NCBI GenBank assembly: GCA_036389035.1
Contig: DASVQQ010000040.1
Span: 62,001-126,000, forward strand
DNA from: Jatrophihabitans sp.
GTDB taxonomy: Bacteria; Actinomycetota; Actinomycetes; Mycobacteriales; Jatrophihabitantaceae
Direction of reading: 5' to 3'
DNA: 64,000 bases
In this document: positions 1 to 8,778 of the stretch, in pieces
Position numbering within the stretch: position 1 is the first letter of the stretch
Layout: each line of letters starts with the position of its first letter
Translations under genes and position numbers: made by a program
The notes under the pieces: model-generated
Databases searched by the model: none
Told to the model about the DNA's origin: nothing
The model's input: only the letters and a program-made list of their open reading frames with translations

Positions 1-2
1 CC

Positions 3-389
3 GCGCCTCGAGCAGAACGCCTGAAGCTCAAGATCAGCCCGGTGACCAGCCCGATCTTCATCTTCGACGCCGGAATCGCGGAAGAGAACCTGGTGCCGGC
101 CATCCAGGTGACCGGACTGCTGTCCGGCTGCACGCCGGGCACCGACACCTACGGCGAGAGCACCACCGTGGAGCAGGACGGCCGCATCCTTTACGAGTGG
201 AGCGGCCACCCTGGATCGGGCTTGACCTCATGTATGGACCCCTCGGGCTCCACGGTGAGTTCTGGCTCGATCTTCGCCTTCTCAGGCGCTGCCGTGCACC
301 CGGGACGGGTCCGGATCACCATGACGGTCCGGAGCTACTCGAACTCTGCGACGGTGACTGTTACTCGCTGGGCCACCATTCCTGGCTAG
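3..389 (+). CDS. Partial unknown protein, 3' end only
   Basis: The reading frame is open to the left edge of the window (first readable residues A-P-R-A-E-R-L-K), so the start lies outside. A GTG at 42 is an internal candidate start, but it has no convincing ribosome binding site. About 128 residues are visible. They contain two cysteines (in SGC and SCMD), many Ser, Thr and Gly, and a beta-rich C-terminus, which would suit an extracellular or periplasm-side domain. No family was recognised. The stop overlaps by four bases, tail to tail, with the minus-strand D-serine dehydratase-like gene. Confidence 0.5.
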   Translation, partial: APRAERLKLKISPVTSPIFIFDAGIAEENLVPAIQVTGLLSGCTPGTDTYGESTTVEQDGRILYEWSGHPGSGLTSCMDPSGSTVSSGSIFAFSGAAVHPGRVRITMTVRSYSNSATVTVTRWATIPG

Positions 390-1498
390 CTGTTCCTGCC
401 GCGAGCCGCCACGGCCCACCGGTCGACGAGCTGTCCCGCGCTGACCACGGCGACGTCGTCGACGAGGTTCATCGTGATGCACACGTGGTTGGGGACCACC
501 CGCAGTCGCTCGCCGAGCGCCGGTAGCGGGCTTTCCTCAGGCCAGACAACGGTGGCGTGGTGCTCGGACAACGCGGTGATCCGAGCTTCAGGGTGGTCGA
601 TCAGGCGGCCGTGGCCGGTCGCCCAGGCGGGCCGGTCAGTGCCGAGCACCTTGCTGCCGGAGTCGAGGATGAGCCGCCGCGGAGATCCCCGGCCGATGTC
701 GTTGAAACTGACGTCGGTGCGGCTGACGACGGTGGCGGCGACCGTCAAGGCGATGTCATCCCAGGCGCATCGCTCCAGCTCCAGTTGTTGCGCGTCGCCG
801 AACACATAGACACCCGGACGCACCTCGGTCACCACCGAAGATCCGGTCAGGGTCGCTGTCGGGGTCGAGCCGCCACTGCGCCGGGTCACGTCGAAGCCGG
901 CGGCCGTCAAGAGCTCCGTGGCCTCGGCGAGCGCTGCCTGTTCCTGCTCGACCACCTGCTGCGGCATCCCGGGCGCGTAACTGTGGCCGGGGAAGGTGAA
1001 GACTCCTTCGACCCGGAGCCCCGCCTCGTGCGCGGCCTGCGCCACCTCCACCACCGAGCCTGGATGCGCACCGCTGCGGTGGTGTCCGCTGTCGATCTCC
1101 ACGAGCACGGCGATCTTGCCGGCGGCGCCGTTCAAGGCAGCGCCGACAGTCCTGGCGCCTTCCACCGAATCGACCCCGATCGAGATCCGGGCCTTAGTGC
1201 TGAGCCGGCGCAATCGCTCTGCCTGCGCCTCGGTGAGCCATAGCGGGTAGGCGATGAACAGGTCGTCCACCCCGTGGTCGGCGAACACCTCCGCCTCACC
1301 GATCGTGGCCACCGTGAGTCCGACGGCGCCGGCCGCCAGCTGCCGGTCGGCGATCTGGAGCACCTTGTGCGTCTTGGCGTGCGGCCGCAACCGCAGGCCC
1401 TTCTCTCGCACGTTGGCCGCCATGCGGGTGATGTTGCGATCGAGCACATCCTGGTCGATGACGACCTGAGGAGTGGGGACGTCTTCGACAACGCTCAT
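386..1498 (-). CDS. D-serine dehydratase / D-threonine aldolase-like PLP enzyme
   Basis: This 370-residue protein belongs to the fold-type III (alanine racemase-like) family that includes D-threonine aldolase and eukaryotic-type D-serine dehydratase. The HAKTHK motif at residues 40-45 holds the PLP-binding lysine. Near the C-terminus, PNHVC places H338 and C340 two residues apart, the spacing of the zinc ligands known in this family. The length is normal, and the ATG start lies just upstream of the first conserved block (TPQVVID). A soluble cytoplasmic enzyme acting on a D-hydroxy amino acid is expected. The exact substrate (D-serine, D-threonine or 3-hydroxyaspartate) cannot be read from the sequence. 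It stands alone, and its 5' side faces an intergenic gap. Confidence 0.85.
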   Translation of the reverse strand: MSVVEDVPTPQVVIDQDVLDRNITRMAANVREKGLRLRPHAKTHKVLQIADRQLAAGAVGLTVATIGEAEVFADHGVDDLFIAYPLWLTEAQAERLRRLSTKARISIGVDSVEGARTVGAALNGAAGKIAVLVEIDSGHHRSGAHPGSVVEVAQAAHEAGLRVEGVFTFPGHSYAPGMPQQVVEQEQAALAEATELLTAAGFDVTRRSGGSTPTATLTGSSVVTEVRPGVYVFGDAQQLELERCAWDDIALTVAATVVSRTDVSFNDIGRGSPRRLILDSGSKVLGTDRPAWATGHGRLIDHPEARITALSEHHATVVWPEESPLPALGERLRVVPNHVCITMNLVDDVAVVSAGQLVDRWAVAARGRNS

Positions 1499-1727
1499 CT
1501 GGGTCCCCTACCCGCGCCGCTATGCCACGAGGACCCTATCGGGCGCGGATGTGCGTGACGTCCGACCGTTGATCACCGATCGATCGATCGACTAGTAATG
1601 GACCAGCGCCATGCCGGAGATGCGGTTGATCGCGGATGCGACCACCGAGACGCCGGCGGCCTTGGCGAAGCAATAGATCTCTAAGCTTGACCCGCCTGCG
1701 CGGCCGATGCTCCCTGTTGATAGGCCC

Positions 1728-2297
1728 TCAACCGCGCCGAACCTCGATGACGGGGCTGTGGAGCCCGGTGTAGAGGATCGCGCTGAAGGTAAGGCCGTTC
1801 CACGTAGTGGTCGCCTGCCGGAGCCGGCCAGTACCTGAGTGATAGACGAACGTATGGCCCTCGGCTCCGGGCAGGATGTCGCGAACGGTGCCCCTGTCCT
1901 GCAAGAAGGGGCCAGTAGCGGTGAAGACAAGCTCAACATCCTGCACAGTTCCATCCAGTTGCGGCAGGGCTGCAACGATCCTCAGCGAATCAAGCTGCGG
2001 ATCCAGTTCGGCAACTGTAGGAGTAACTGTGCCCATAACGTCCTGAAGCATGACGTAGTCAGCGCACTGGTCATGGGTGATGAACCCGTAAGTCACCGTC
2101 CACTCGCCTTGTGCTCGGGTGGCGCCCAGGAACATGGACCCGACGAGGCAACCCCTTTCCCAGAATGTTTGTGTGTAGCTTCCGGCACCGCCCACGAGGT
2201 AGTAGCGGACGATGCTGGTGTCCGCGGACGCGGTTGACGGTGCCAGCAATATCGCCGAAGCCACGAGGGCGGCGAGAAGACCGAGTGTCTGTGGCAT
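1728..2297 (-). CDS. Secreted protein of unknown function
   Basis: This is a 189-residue protein with a clear Sec signal peptide: a hydrophobic run at about residues 5-20 is followed by a probable cleavage site after A-S-A near residue 25. The mature part starts DTSIVRYYLVG. It is rich in beta-strand-type residues and has two cysteines (ERGC and DQC) that could form a disulfide outside the cell. No catalytic motif or known domain was recognised. The ribosome binding site is weak. Third-position G+C is lower than in the core genes. It has no operon partner: 229 bases separate it from the upstream start of the dehydratase-like gene. Confidence 0.65.
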   Translation of the reverse strand: MPQTLGLLAALVASAILLAPSTASADTSIVRYYLVGGAGSYTQTFWERGCLVGSMFLGATRAQGEWTVTYGFITHDQCADYVMLQDVMGTVTPTVAELDPQLDSLRIVAALPQLDGTVQDVELVFTATGPFLQDRGTVRDILPGAEGHTFVYHSGTGRLRQATTTWNGLTFSAILYTGLHSPVIEVRRG

Positions 2298-2565
2298 CTT
2301 TCAGCGGCTTGACCACTCGTCGGCGTGACCGGGGGTGATGTGGCGACCTGGGTGGAAGGCAATTCGGGGCATCAGCACTCCTGTGGGGGACGTATTCCGC
2401 GCCGCGCACTTGCCGCACTTGCCGGTGCTGCCATGGCGGAGATCCGCGCCTGCGCTTCGGTTCTACACCCCTCGGAGATTGCCAGGCAAGGACAGCCCGT
2501 CGCCGTACGCGTCGGCGTTGATCTCTTCGACGGCACCGCCGCGGACTCCGACCAAATTCTCTCTC

Positions 2566-3000
2566 TCAGTCGAGACAGAACTCGTTGCCCTCGACGTCCT
2601 GCATCACCAGGCACGACTCGTTGAAGCCATCGGCAGTCAGCAGTCGCACGCGTGTCGCGCCGAGCGAGACCAGTCGCTCGCCTTCGGCCTCAAGTGCGGC
2701 CAGGCGCTCTTCACCGACGAGCCCGGTGCCGGCCCGCACATCAAGATGCACCCGATTCTTGACGACCTTGCCTTCGGGGACGCGCTGGAAGAACAGCCGG
2801 GGACCCACCCCGGTGGGATCGATGCACGCGAACGCCGAACCCTGACGCTCGGGAGGCAACGAGCGATCGAAATCGCCCCAGGTGGCGAAACCTGGCGGTG
2901 GCGGCGGCACGACGTAGCCCAACACCTCGCACCAGAACCGAGCGACGCGCTCAGGATCCGCGCAGTCGAACGTGACCTGGACCTGCTTGACCGATGCCAT
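2566..3000 (-). CDS. VOC (glyoxalase-like) family protein
   Basis: This 144-residue protein shows the actinobacterial Glyoxalase_6-type VOC pattern. The N-terminal strand VQVTFDCADPERVARFW leads into a W-C-E-V-L-G helix, the middle has the KNRVHLDV strand, and the C-terminus ends with D-V-E-G-N-E-F-C. Members are small dimeric proteins whose paired beta-alpha-beta-beta-beta modules form a cupped site. The role of this subfamily is usually unknown. The same KNRVH and EFCAF signatures occur in the VOC protein at 48314-49012. It stands alone, with a 268-base gap to the secreted-protein gene downstream and a long gene-poor stretch upstream. Confidence 0.85.
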   Translation of the reverse strand: MASVKQVQVTFDCADPERVARFWCEVLGYVVPPPPPGFATWGDFDRSLPPERQGSAFACIDPTGVGPRLFFQRVPEGKVVKNRVHLDVRAGTGLVGEERLAALEAEGERLVSLGATRVRLLTADGFNESCLVMQDVEGNEFCLD

Positions 3001-3608
3001 GGATTCAACATAGAGGCGCGATCAAGCCAATACCGCGCAGGTCGGCGGTCTCGCGTGACATGGTTGATGATCGGCTCGGGCCGGGTGTACCGCGGGCTGA
3101 GGAAGAACAAAACCTGCCACGAACGCCCACGATCAACCAGGTATAGCACTCCTCCTGCAGGCCGCGTGACCGACGATTCGTTGGGCCGCATCCATCTCCT
3201 TGACCAGCCGGCGCGGGCTGACCTCACCGGTTCCTCCAGATTGGCTGCCGGGTCTGCATTGACACCATTCGGCAACTCGTCCCAGGGCGGCGACGCCGAG
3301 GACAAACCTTGCGGATGCTCACATGTCAATGCAAGCGGGTGATGGACGGTGTGGATTGCGCTTTGCATGCGTGAGTGCCAACCAAGCGACGATGAACTGC
3401 ATAGCGACAGTCCAGAGAGCGTCTTAAAGCTGACGTCTTGTGTTCTGACCGGTCCCACTAAGGAACGCGAAGCTGCCCGCCGAGGACTGGGGCCTAGCGA
3501 GTTGGAGTGGCTGGTCATCTGATCAAGGTCGGCTCGATGCCGCCATTGCAGGTGGCACTGCAGCGCGGTAGACATTGCAAACACAGGGACACTTCCGGAG
3601 GGCGCGTA
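3001..3608. other. Gene-poor stretch of about 600 bases
   Basis: No convincing coding region or RNA gene was seen on either strand. Open frames crossing it are short or lack sensible residue composition. The right end supplies the strong GGAGGG ribosome binding site (3597-3602) of the next gene. Its mixed composition, and the switch into lower-G+C DNA to its right, suggest decayed or imported sequence. Confidence 0.5.
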
Positions 3609-4370
3609 ATGGGCTTCATTGGTGATGTCGCGTCTAACGTTGGTGCCGCGATAATACTGGCAGCGCTAGCTACGCTGGCATCCATAGTGCCGGCTCGACG
3701 ACTATGGCAAATTCCTAAGTCCAATAATTCCGACTACGTCATTTTCTTTGTTCCAGCGCGCGATTCCGTTGAAACCCGTGCCTATCGGCTTCCAGTTGTA
3801 GGGCTAGGGCCAGTTCAAGCGATCGCAGCAGTCACTCCTTCGTTGACTCGAGCCTACTGGAGACGCAGGCGCGATCCTATTGATGTACGCCTAGCCGAAA
3901 AGGATCTAAAAGTATCGGAGTTGCGCAGTAGTTTCGTCTCGATGGGGGGGCCGAGTCGAAACGAAGCAACCAGGAAGCTGCTGGTCAAGTGCAGCGAGAG
4001 GCTCGGAGTGAAACAAGAACATGGGCATCCCACTATCAGCGGCGACCGGATCTCGCTTCGCATGCCTGACTCAAGCTGGCGGTCCTTCGGAGGGCTACAA
4101 ATCGATGGCAGCCTCCAACAAGTGAAGAAGGACTACGCCCTGATTCTCCGAGTGGCAAATCCCTGGAGTTCGGAGAGGGGTAGATGCCTCGTCTTTTCCG
4201 GAGTTCACACGTATGGCACGGCTGCGGCTGCTCAATACTTCGTACAGCAACAGTGGAAGCCGAAGTGGTGGACTCGCCAGGAGGTCATGTGCCTGCTTGA
4301 AATCGAATTCGATGAAGGGTGTGTGACTGGAATTAATGAAATTGAGTTCCGTCGAATCAAAAGGACGTAG
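3609..4370 (+). CDS. Membrane-anchored protein of unknown function, low G+C
   Basis: The ATG at 3609 is chosen because GGAGGG lies six bases before it; the same frame is open further upstream to 3507. The 253-residue product has one N-terminal membrane segment (about residues 8-25) followed by a tryptophan-arginine-rich cytosolic portion. The C-terminal half has a recognisable pattern: DYALILRVANPW, then FSGVHTYGTAAAA, then a strand of LLEIEFDEG type. I have seen a similar N-P-x(n)-G-x-H-x-Y-G-T-x-A-A pattern in conserved bacterial proteins with varied N-termini, but cannot name a family. Hand counts of two 60-base rows give 48% and 53% G+C, against 75% in a row of accA, so recent transfer is likely. 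A sensor or effector in defence is possible but unproven. Confidence 0.75.
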   Translation: MGFIGDVASNVGAAIILAALATLASIVPARRLWQIPKSNNSDYVIFFVPARDSVETRAYRLPVVGLGPVQAIAAVTPSLTRAYWRRRRDPIDVRLAEKDLKVSELRSSFVSMGGPSRNEATRKLLVKCSERLGVKQEHGHPTISGDRISLRMPDSSWRSFGGLQIDGSLQQVKKDYALILRVANPWSSERGRCLVFSGVHTYGTAAAAQYFVQQQWKPKWWTRQEVMCLLEIEFDEGCVTGINEIEFRRIKRT

Positions 4371-4698
4371 GCATTCAGGAAATTGCCGGCACCTGGTAGC
4401 TTAAGGCGGACCGTATTCAGGCGCATGGCAGGCCCCGACCGAGGACGCGAGCTCATTGCTGTATCTCCCTCATCGATGGCCGCTTCTCGGAGTGCACTGA
4501 TTGCCACCGCCCTGGTCGACCGTGGGCACTATCAGATTCAGGTCAGATCAAGTGATCTCACAACGACACTCTTGGCGGCTCGTGGTTGCCTGGAGCTGTG
4601 CAGCGTAAGCCTCGATCAAAAGCACCCGTTGACTCTTAAGGCGGCTATCAAATACTCTCTATTCATACTTCGGCTAACCGGCCTGAAACTGGGGACAA
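4371..4698 (+). other. Gene-poor stretch between the membrane protein and a secreted protein
   Basis: A frame from 4383 to 4763 is open but has no ribosome binding site, and its end runs into the better-supported secreted protein gene in another frame, so it is not called. The stretch has moderate G+C like its left neighbour. No tRNA, repeat or hairpin stood out. Confidence 0.4.
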
Positions 4699-5331
4699 AT
4701 GAAAAAGGGCGCTCTGTTATGCATAGGCATGTCGATGTGCCTAGTGCTTACAACCGGCGTTAGCGCAGCTGGGCCCGTACGCGCTCCGGGTCAACCGGTA
4801 CCGACACCATCCTCAGCGAAGAAGGCGACCGTGAACGAGAATCCCGCGGTAGAAGGTGCGGACATCGACTGGGCGCTCCAAGAAGTGATCGGCCGGGTAG
4901 CCACCGCGGCAGACGAAGTCGGTAAGAACGATCCCGCGTACACCGTCAGTTACACAGACGTGCGCAACGCCCGATTGCAGATCTACCGCAAGTCATTGAC
5001 GCATGACGATTTTGACCTTCAGCGATACCTGGCTCTCGCGCCTGAGGGGGTGTCGATCGTCTTCGAGGCCGCCGCTTTGAGCGCGACGGAGATCGAGCAC
5101 CTGATGGACCTGATCTACGCTCTGGCGCCTGAGTTCAAGGCTGCCGGAATCAGGCTCCACAGCTGGGGGCCGGACTACGCCACCGGGATGCGCATCCTCT
5201 ATACCTCGGACACGCCGGAGATACCCCGGCGCCTGGTTGAGAAGCTGGAGATCTACGGGCCAGGAACGGTGACCTTTGAGGTGGGCTCCGTGGTGAACTT
5301 GGCAGATTTTCGAGCGGACACCGACTCCTAA
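4699..5331 (+). CDS. Secreted protein of unknown function
   Basis: This 210-residue protein has an N-terminal signal peptide (M-K-K followed by a hydrophobic core to about residue 23, with V-S-A-A as the likely cleavage site). A Pro/Ser-rich spacer comes next, then a globular domain from about residue 45. The domain has alternating helices and strands (for example YTVSYTDVRNARLQIYRK) and no cysteine in the mature part. No catalytic motif or family was recognised. A weak purine-rich stretch precedes the ATG. Its codon use is intermediate between the low-G+C gene upstream and the core genes. The stop lies four bases from the convergent ABC permease gene. Confidence 0.65.
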   Translation: MKKGALLCIGMSMCLVLTTGVSAAGPVRAPGQPVPTPSSAKKATVNENPAVEGADIDWALQEVIGRVATAADEVGKNDPAYTVSYTDVRNARLQIYRKSLTHDDFDLQRYLALAPEGVSIVFEAAALSATEIEHLMDLIYALAPEFKAAGIRLHSWGPDYATGMRILYTSDTPEIPRRLVEKLEIYGPGTVTFEVGSVVNLADFRADTDS

Positions 5332-5335
5332 CCGA

Positions 5336-6187
5336 TCACAGGTCCTTGCGCACGAAGGACGTCGCCGCCAGCCCCCACACCAGAGCCACCCACACCGCGG
5401 CCCAGGCAAGGTAACCCAGCGTCAGCGGCGCCGCGCTCAGGAACGGAAACGCCTCGCCGTCCGCGCCGCCGAACACCGCCAGCGCCGACGGGTCCTGGAA
5501 CGCGTTCATCGCCCCGCGCCACAGGCCGTCGGTGGGCAGCAGCATCCGCGACACGGTGCCCACCCGGGCGACCGCCTCGTTGCCCAGCGACGCCCCAACG
5601 CCGCCCACCACGCCGGCCACCCAGGTCGTGCAGAACAACCCGACCGCGACCACGCCCGAAGCCATCGGAGAGATCGCCGTCGAGAGCAGCACCGCCAGGG
5701 TGAGCAGCACCGTGGTCTGCGCGGCCAGCAACGCCAGGGCGGCCACTGGCTGCGGCGGCCAGTAATCCACCGTCGCCTTGACCACCAGGCACTGGGCCAG
5801 GCCCGCGAGCACCACGAAGCCGCTGCCGAAGGCCACCAGCCCCAGCCACTTACCCAGCAAAAACTGCGACCGGCGGATCGGGCGGGCCAGCAGCGCCAGC
5901 GCGATGCCCGACTCGGTCTCGCCCGACAGCGTGGGGCCGGCGAGAAAGGCGGTGCCCAGCGCCGCGATCAGGCTGTAGCCGAACATCACCAGGTTCAGCA
6001 CGATGGACGCCGTCAGCCTGGCCTCGCCGCTGGTCAGCGCGCTGCCGCCCGACTCCGCGGCCAGGCGGGAGAACCCCCAGCCGCTCAGCCCGAGCAGCAC
6101 GACGGTGAGCACGGCCAGGGCGAACAGCACCCGCCGGCGGGCCGCCTCACGCAGGGTGAGCGCGGCGATGGTCAGCACGGTCGTCAT
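5336..6187 (-). CDS. ABC-2 type transporter permease
   Basis: This is a 283-residue integral membrane protein with about six hydrophobic segments. It starts with a TLREAARRR amphipathic stretch followed directly by a membrane span, as in NosY-like ABC-2 permeases. It also has the typical SGETESGIALALLARPIRR region in the first cytoplasmic part. It overlaps the ATPase gene by four bases (ATGA), so the two products almost certainly form one exporter. It is the last gene of a four-gene operon that begins with an ECF sigma factor. The transported substrate is not evident. Confidence 0.9.
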   Translation of the reverse strand: MTTVLTIAALTLREAARRRVLFALAVLTVVLLGLSGWGFSRLAAESGGSALTSGEARLTASIVLNLVMFGYSLIAALGTAFLAGPTLSGETESGIALALLARPIRRSQFLLGKWLGLVAFGSGFVVLAGLAQCLVVKATVDYWPPQPVAALALLAAQTTVLLTLAVLLSTAISPMASGVVAVGLFCTTWVAGVVGGVGASLGNEAVARVGTVSRMLLPTDGLWRGAMNAFQDPSALAVFGGADGEAFPFLSAAPLTLGYLAWAAVWVALVWGLAATSFVRKDL

Positions 6188-7182
6188 CGCCCATCCTCCG
6201 CCCGGGCGTCAGCGCCCGCTCGCAGGATGCCGAGCAGCCGCTCCTCCAGGGTGATCCGGGCCGGCTCGACCGCGTGCACCCGCGCCCCGAGAGCGGCCAG
6301 GTCACGCACCAGGTCAGGAACGGCCGTCCCGTCGTCGTCGGCCGGCAGCGCCACCGTGAACCAGTCGCCGGACCGCTCGAGGATCCCGGTCGCGGCCAGC
6401 CGCGCCTGCGCCGCGGCAGGCAGGTCGGTCAGGTGCAGCTTCAGCTCCCGCTGGCCGAGCAGCTCGGCGAGCGTGCCCGACGCGGCGACCCGCCCCCGGT
6501 CCAGGATCACCACCCGGTCACAGACCCGCTCGACCTCGCCGATCAGGTGCGAGTTCAGCAGCACCGCCACGCCACGCGACTTCAGCTCCAGCACGATGTC
6601 GCGCACGTCGACCCGCCCGAGCGGGTCCAGCGCGCTGGTCGGCTCGTCCAGCACGACCAGCTCCGGCCCGGCCACCAGGGCGACCGCCAGCCCGAGGCGC
6701 TGCTGCATCCCCTTGGAGAAGCCGCCCACCCGGTCGCCGACCCGTTCGGCCAGGCCCACCAACGCCAGGCACTCCTGCTGCGCCCGGGCGCTCACCTCGA
6801 TCCCGGACAGCCGGACGTGCAAGGTCAGCACCTCGGACGCGCTCAACCACGGCTGGTACCGGAACAGCTCGGGCAGGTAGCCGACCCGGGCCCGCGCGGC
6901 CGGGTCGGCAGCCGAGCGCCCGAGCAGCATCACCTCTCCCGCGTCGGGACGGACCAGGCCCAGCAGCATCTTGATCACCGAGGTCTTGCCCGCCCCGTTC
7001 GGACCGAGCAGCCCGACCACGTCGCCGCGGCCCACCTGTAGGGACACGTCCTCGACGGCCTGGCGCTTGCCGTACCGCTTGCGCAGGCCCGAGCACCAGA
7101 CGGCCGGCGTGGCCGGCAGGCCGGCGACCAGTTGCGCCGCCTCGCGCTGCGCGGCGCCTACGGCGTCGAGGTCGGCCGTCAC
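6184..7182 (-). CDS. ABC transporter ATP-binding protein
   Basis: This 332-residue ATPase has all the nucleotide-binding motifs: Walker A GPNGAGKT at 60-67, signature FSKGMQQR at 155-162, Walker B LVVLDE at 175-180, and the switch histidine H212. The FSKGMQ form of the signature is usual in ABC-2 exporters of the DrrA/CcmA type. A C-terminal extension of about 90 residues carries an accessory domain. The GTG start overlaps the stop of the anti-sigma gene (GTGA), and its own stop overlaps the permease start. It would energise the neighbouring permease. Confidence 0.93.
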   Translation of the reverse strand: MTADLDAVGAAQREAAQLVAGLPATPAVWCSGLRKRYGKRQAVEDVSLQVGRGDVVGLLGPNGAGKTSVIKMLLGLVRPDAGEVMLLGRSAADPAARARVGYLPELFRYQPWLSASEVLTLHVRLSGIEVSARAQQECLALVGLAERVGDRVGGFSKGMQQRLGLAVALVAGPELVVLDEPTSALDPLGRVDVRDIVLELKSRGVAVLLNSHLIGEVERVCDRVVILDRGRVAASGTLAELLGQRELKLHLTDLPAAAQARLAATGILERSGDWFTVALPADDDGTAVPDLVRDLAALGARVHAVEPARITLEERLLGILRAGADARAEDGR

Positions 7183-8276
7183 TTCAGGCCCCGGGCGATC
7201 GAGAGCACCTCATCATCATCCAGCGAACCGGCCACCGCGGTCACCGCGCCATCGGCCACCCACACCACGGCCGCCAGCATCCCGTTGCGGGTCTGCAGCA
7301 CCGTGGCCGGCACGCCGTTCACCTTGCTCGGCCTGCTGGTGACCTCATCGGCGGGCACCGGCAGCGGCAGCGTGGAGCCGTCCGCGGTGAACGCGCGCAG
7401 TTGCTCGGCGACGTTGTCGGGCAACCCGGGAAGCGACAGCAGGTAGTCGCGCACCACCTCGAACGGGACACCCGAGGAGGACGCCGTGGGCGCCACGGCG
7501 CGACCCACCAGCAGGGCGGGCGCCCCCGCGTCGGACTTCCAGGTCAGGGCCACGCCCGGGCCGGCGACCAGCCGCACCGAGCTGCCGTCCAGGCCGGGCG
7601 GCGGAGGCGGCAGGGTCCGGCCCTCCTGGCCGGCGGCCTGGGCGGCGCGCTCGGCCGAGAAGGTGAAGGTGGCGCTCACCTTGCCGCCCACCTGGTAGAC
7701 CGGCTCGCCGCTGACCCCGCGGGGCAGCTGGGTCACCTCCGGCACGTCCAGGCCGCTCCGGGCCGCCGCGGCCGCCGCATCGGCGACCTCGCGCACGTCC
7801 GGCTCGTCCGTCACTTCCAGCTTGCCGTACGCGCTCAGGTCGGGCAGCGCGATGAGGTCGGCGGCGCTGAGGTTGACCGGAGCGATCTTCTCGGTCCGGA
7901 AGATCGGCAGCCAGTCGTTGGCGGCGGCGGTGCCCGCGCCGGCGAAGACCAGGGCGACGGCCAGGGCCGCGACCACCGGACGGCGCAGCAACTCCCGCAC
8001 CCGGCCGGCGCGGGCCGGCGCGGGGACCCGCTCGGGTTGGAGAGCGGGCCGGGCGGCGGGAAGCGCGGTCGACAGCCGCCGCCAGGCCGCGTCGACATCG
8101 ACGTCGGCGCCGGCCTCGCTGGTCAGCGCCGCGCCGACCAGCGCGGCGTCGGAGCGGGTGGCGGCCAGCGCGCTCAGGCACTGCGGGCAGCCGGTGACGT
8201 GCTGGCGGTCGGCGTCAGACACCCCGGCCGGCTCGTCGAGCAGCCGGCGCAGCACGCCTTCAGTCAGATGACCCAT
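7179..8276 (-). CDS. Membrane anti-sigma factor with zinc-finger domain
   Basis: The 365-residue protein begins with a zf-HC2 anti-sigma domain; H26, C30 and C33 form the HxxxCxxC zinc motif. A single membrane span follows at about residues 101-118. About 240 residues lie outside the membrane and carry no recognised enzyme domain. This arrangement is that of a transmembrane anti-sigma factor that holds its partner ECF sigma factor at the membrane until a signal reaches the external domain. Its start overlaps the sigma gene by 17 bases, so translation is probably coupled. The large outer domain may sense the compound handled by the co-transcribed ABC exporter (inference). Confidence 0.88.
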   Translation of the reverse strand: MGHLTEGVLRRLLDEPAGVSDADRQHVTGCPQCLSALAATRSDAALVGAALTSEAGADVDVDAAWRRLSTALPAARPALQPERVPAPARAGRVRELLRRPVVAALAVALVFAGAGTAAANDWLPIFRTEKIAPVNLSAADLIALPDLSAYGKLEVTDEPDVREVADAAAAAARSGLDVPEVTQLPRGVSGEPVYQVGGKVSATFTFSAERAAQAAGQEGRTLPPPPPGLDGSSVRLVAGPGVALTWKSDAGAPALLVGRAVAPTASSSGVPFEVVRDYLLSLPGLPDNVAEQLRAFTADGSTLPLPVPADEVTSRPSKVNGVPATVLQTRNGMLAAVVWVADGAVTAVAGSLDDDEVLSIARGLK

Positions 8277-8778
8277 GACGGTTCAACTCCTTGCGCAGAG
8301 CGGATTCGGCGCGTCGCACGGTGGTGCCGACGCTGCCGGGGGACATGTCGAGCGCCGCGGCGACGTCGGCGTAACTCAGGCCGCTGTGCCGTAGCACCAG
8401 GGCCATTGCCTGCTTGCGGGGCAGCTGGGCCAGCGCCGCCCGAACGTGGCTGCGCTCCTCGAGCGTCACCACCACCTCGGCGACGTCGGACACGACGCCG
8501 TCCTGGGTCGCGGCGACGGTCTCCTCCCGCGACGCGCGACGGCGCCCCGAGCGGAGCAGGTTCAGCGCGGTGTGGGCGGCGGCCACGAAAAGCCAGCCGC
8601 GGGCGTCCCCGGCCGGCACCGAGGAGCGGCTGAAGGACAGGAAGACGTCCTGGGCGACGTCCTCGGCCTGGTCCCGCGAGCCCAGCACCCGGGCAGCCAC
8701 GCCGACCACCTGCTGATAGTCGCGGCGAAAGATCTCGTCCAGGTCGGCGCGCACGGCGCCGCGGACCGAACCCGACAC
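8260..8778 (-). CDS. ECF-type RNA polymerase sigma factor
   Basis: The GTG at 8778 is chosen because GGAGGA (8787-8792 on the complementary strand) sits eight bases before it, giving a 172-residue protein of ordinary ECF length. An ATG at 8880 in the same frame would add 34 residues of low-complexity sequence. Region 2 is seen in LDEIFRRDYQQVVGVA and DQAEDVAQDVF, and region 4 in a helix-turn-helix around LSYADVAAALDMSPGSVGTTVRRA. The protein would direct RNA polymerase to its own operon and possibly others. Its activity should be limited by the overlapping anti-sigma gene. It heads the sigma, anti-sigma, ATPase, permease operon. Confidence 0.9.
   Translation of the reverse strand: MSGSVRGAVRADLDEIFRRDYQQVVGVAARVLGSRDQAEDVAQDVFLSFSRSSVPAGDARGWLFVAAAHTALNLLRSGRRRASREETVAATQDGVVSDVAEVVVTLEERSHVRAALAQLPRKQAMALVLRHSGLSYADVAAALDMSPGSVGTTVRRAESALRKELNRHGSSD

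Noticed and set aside
4383..4763. Frame of 126 codons before the secreted protein
   Set aside because: No ribosome binding site, random composition, and collision with the signal-peptide gene at 4699.
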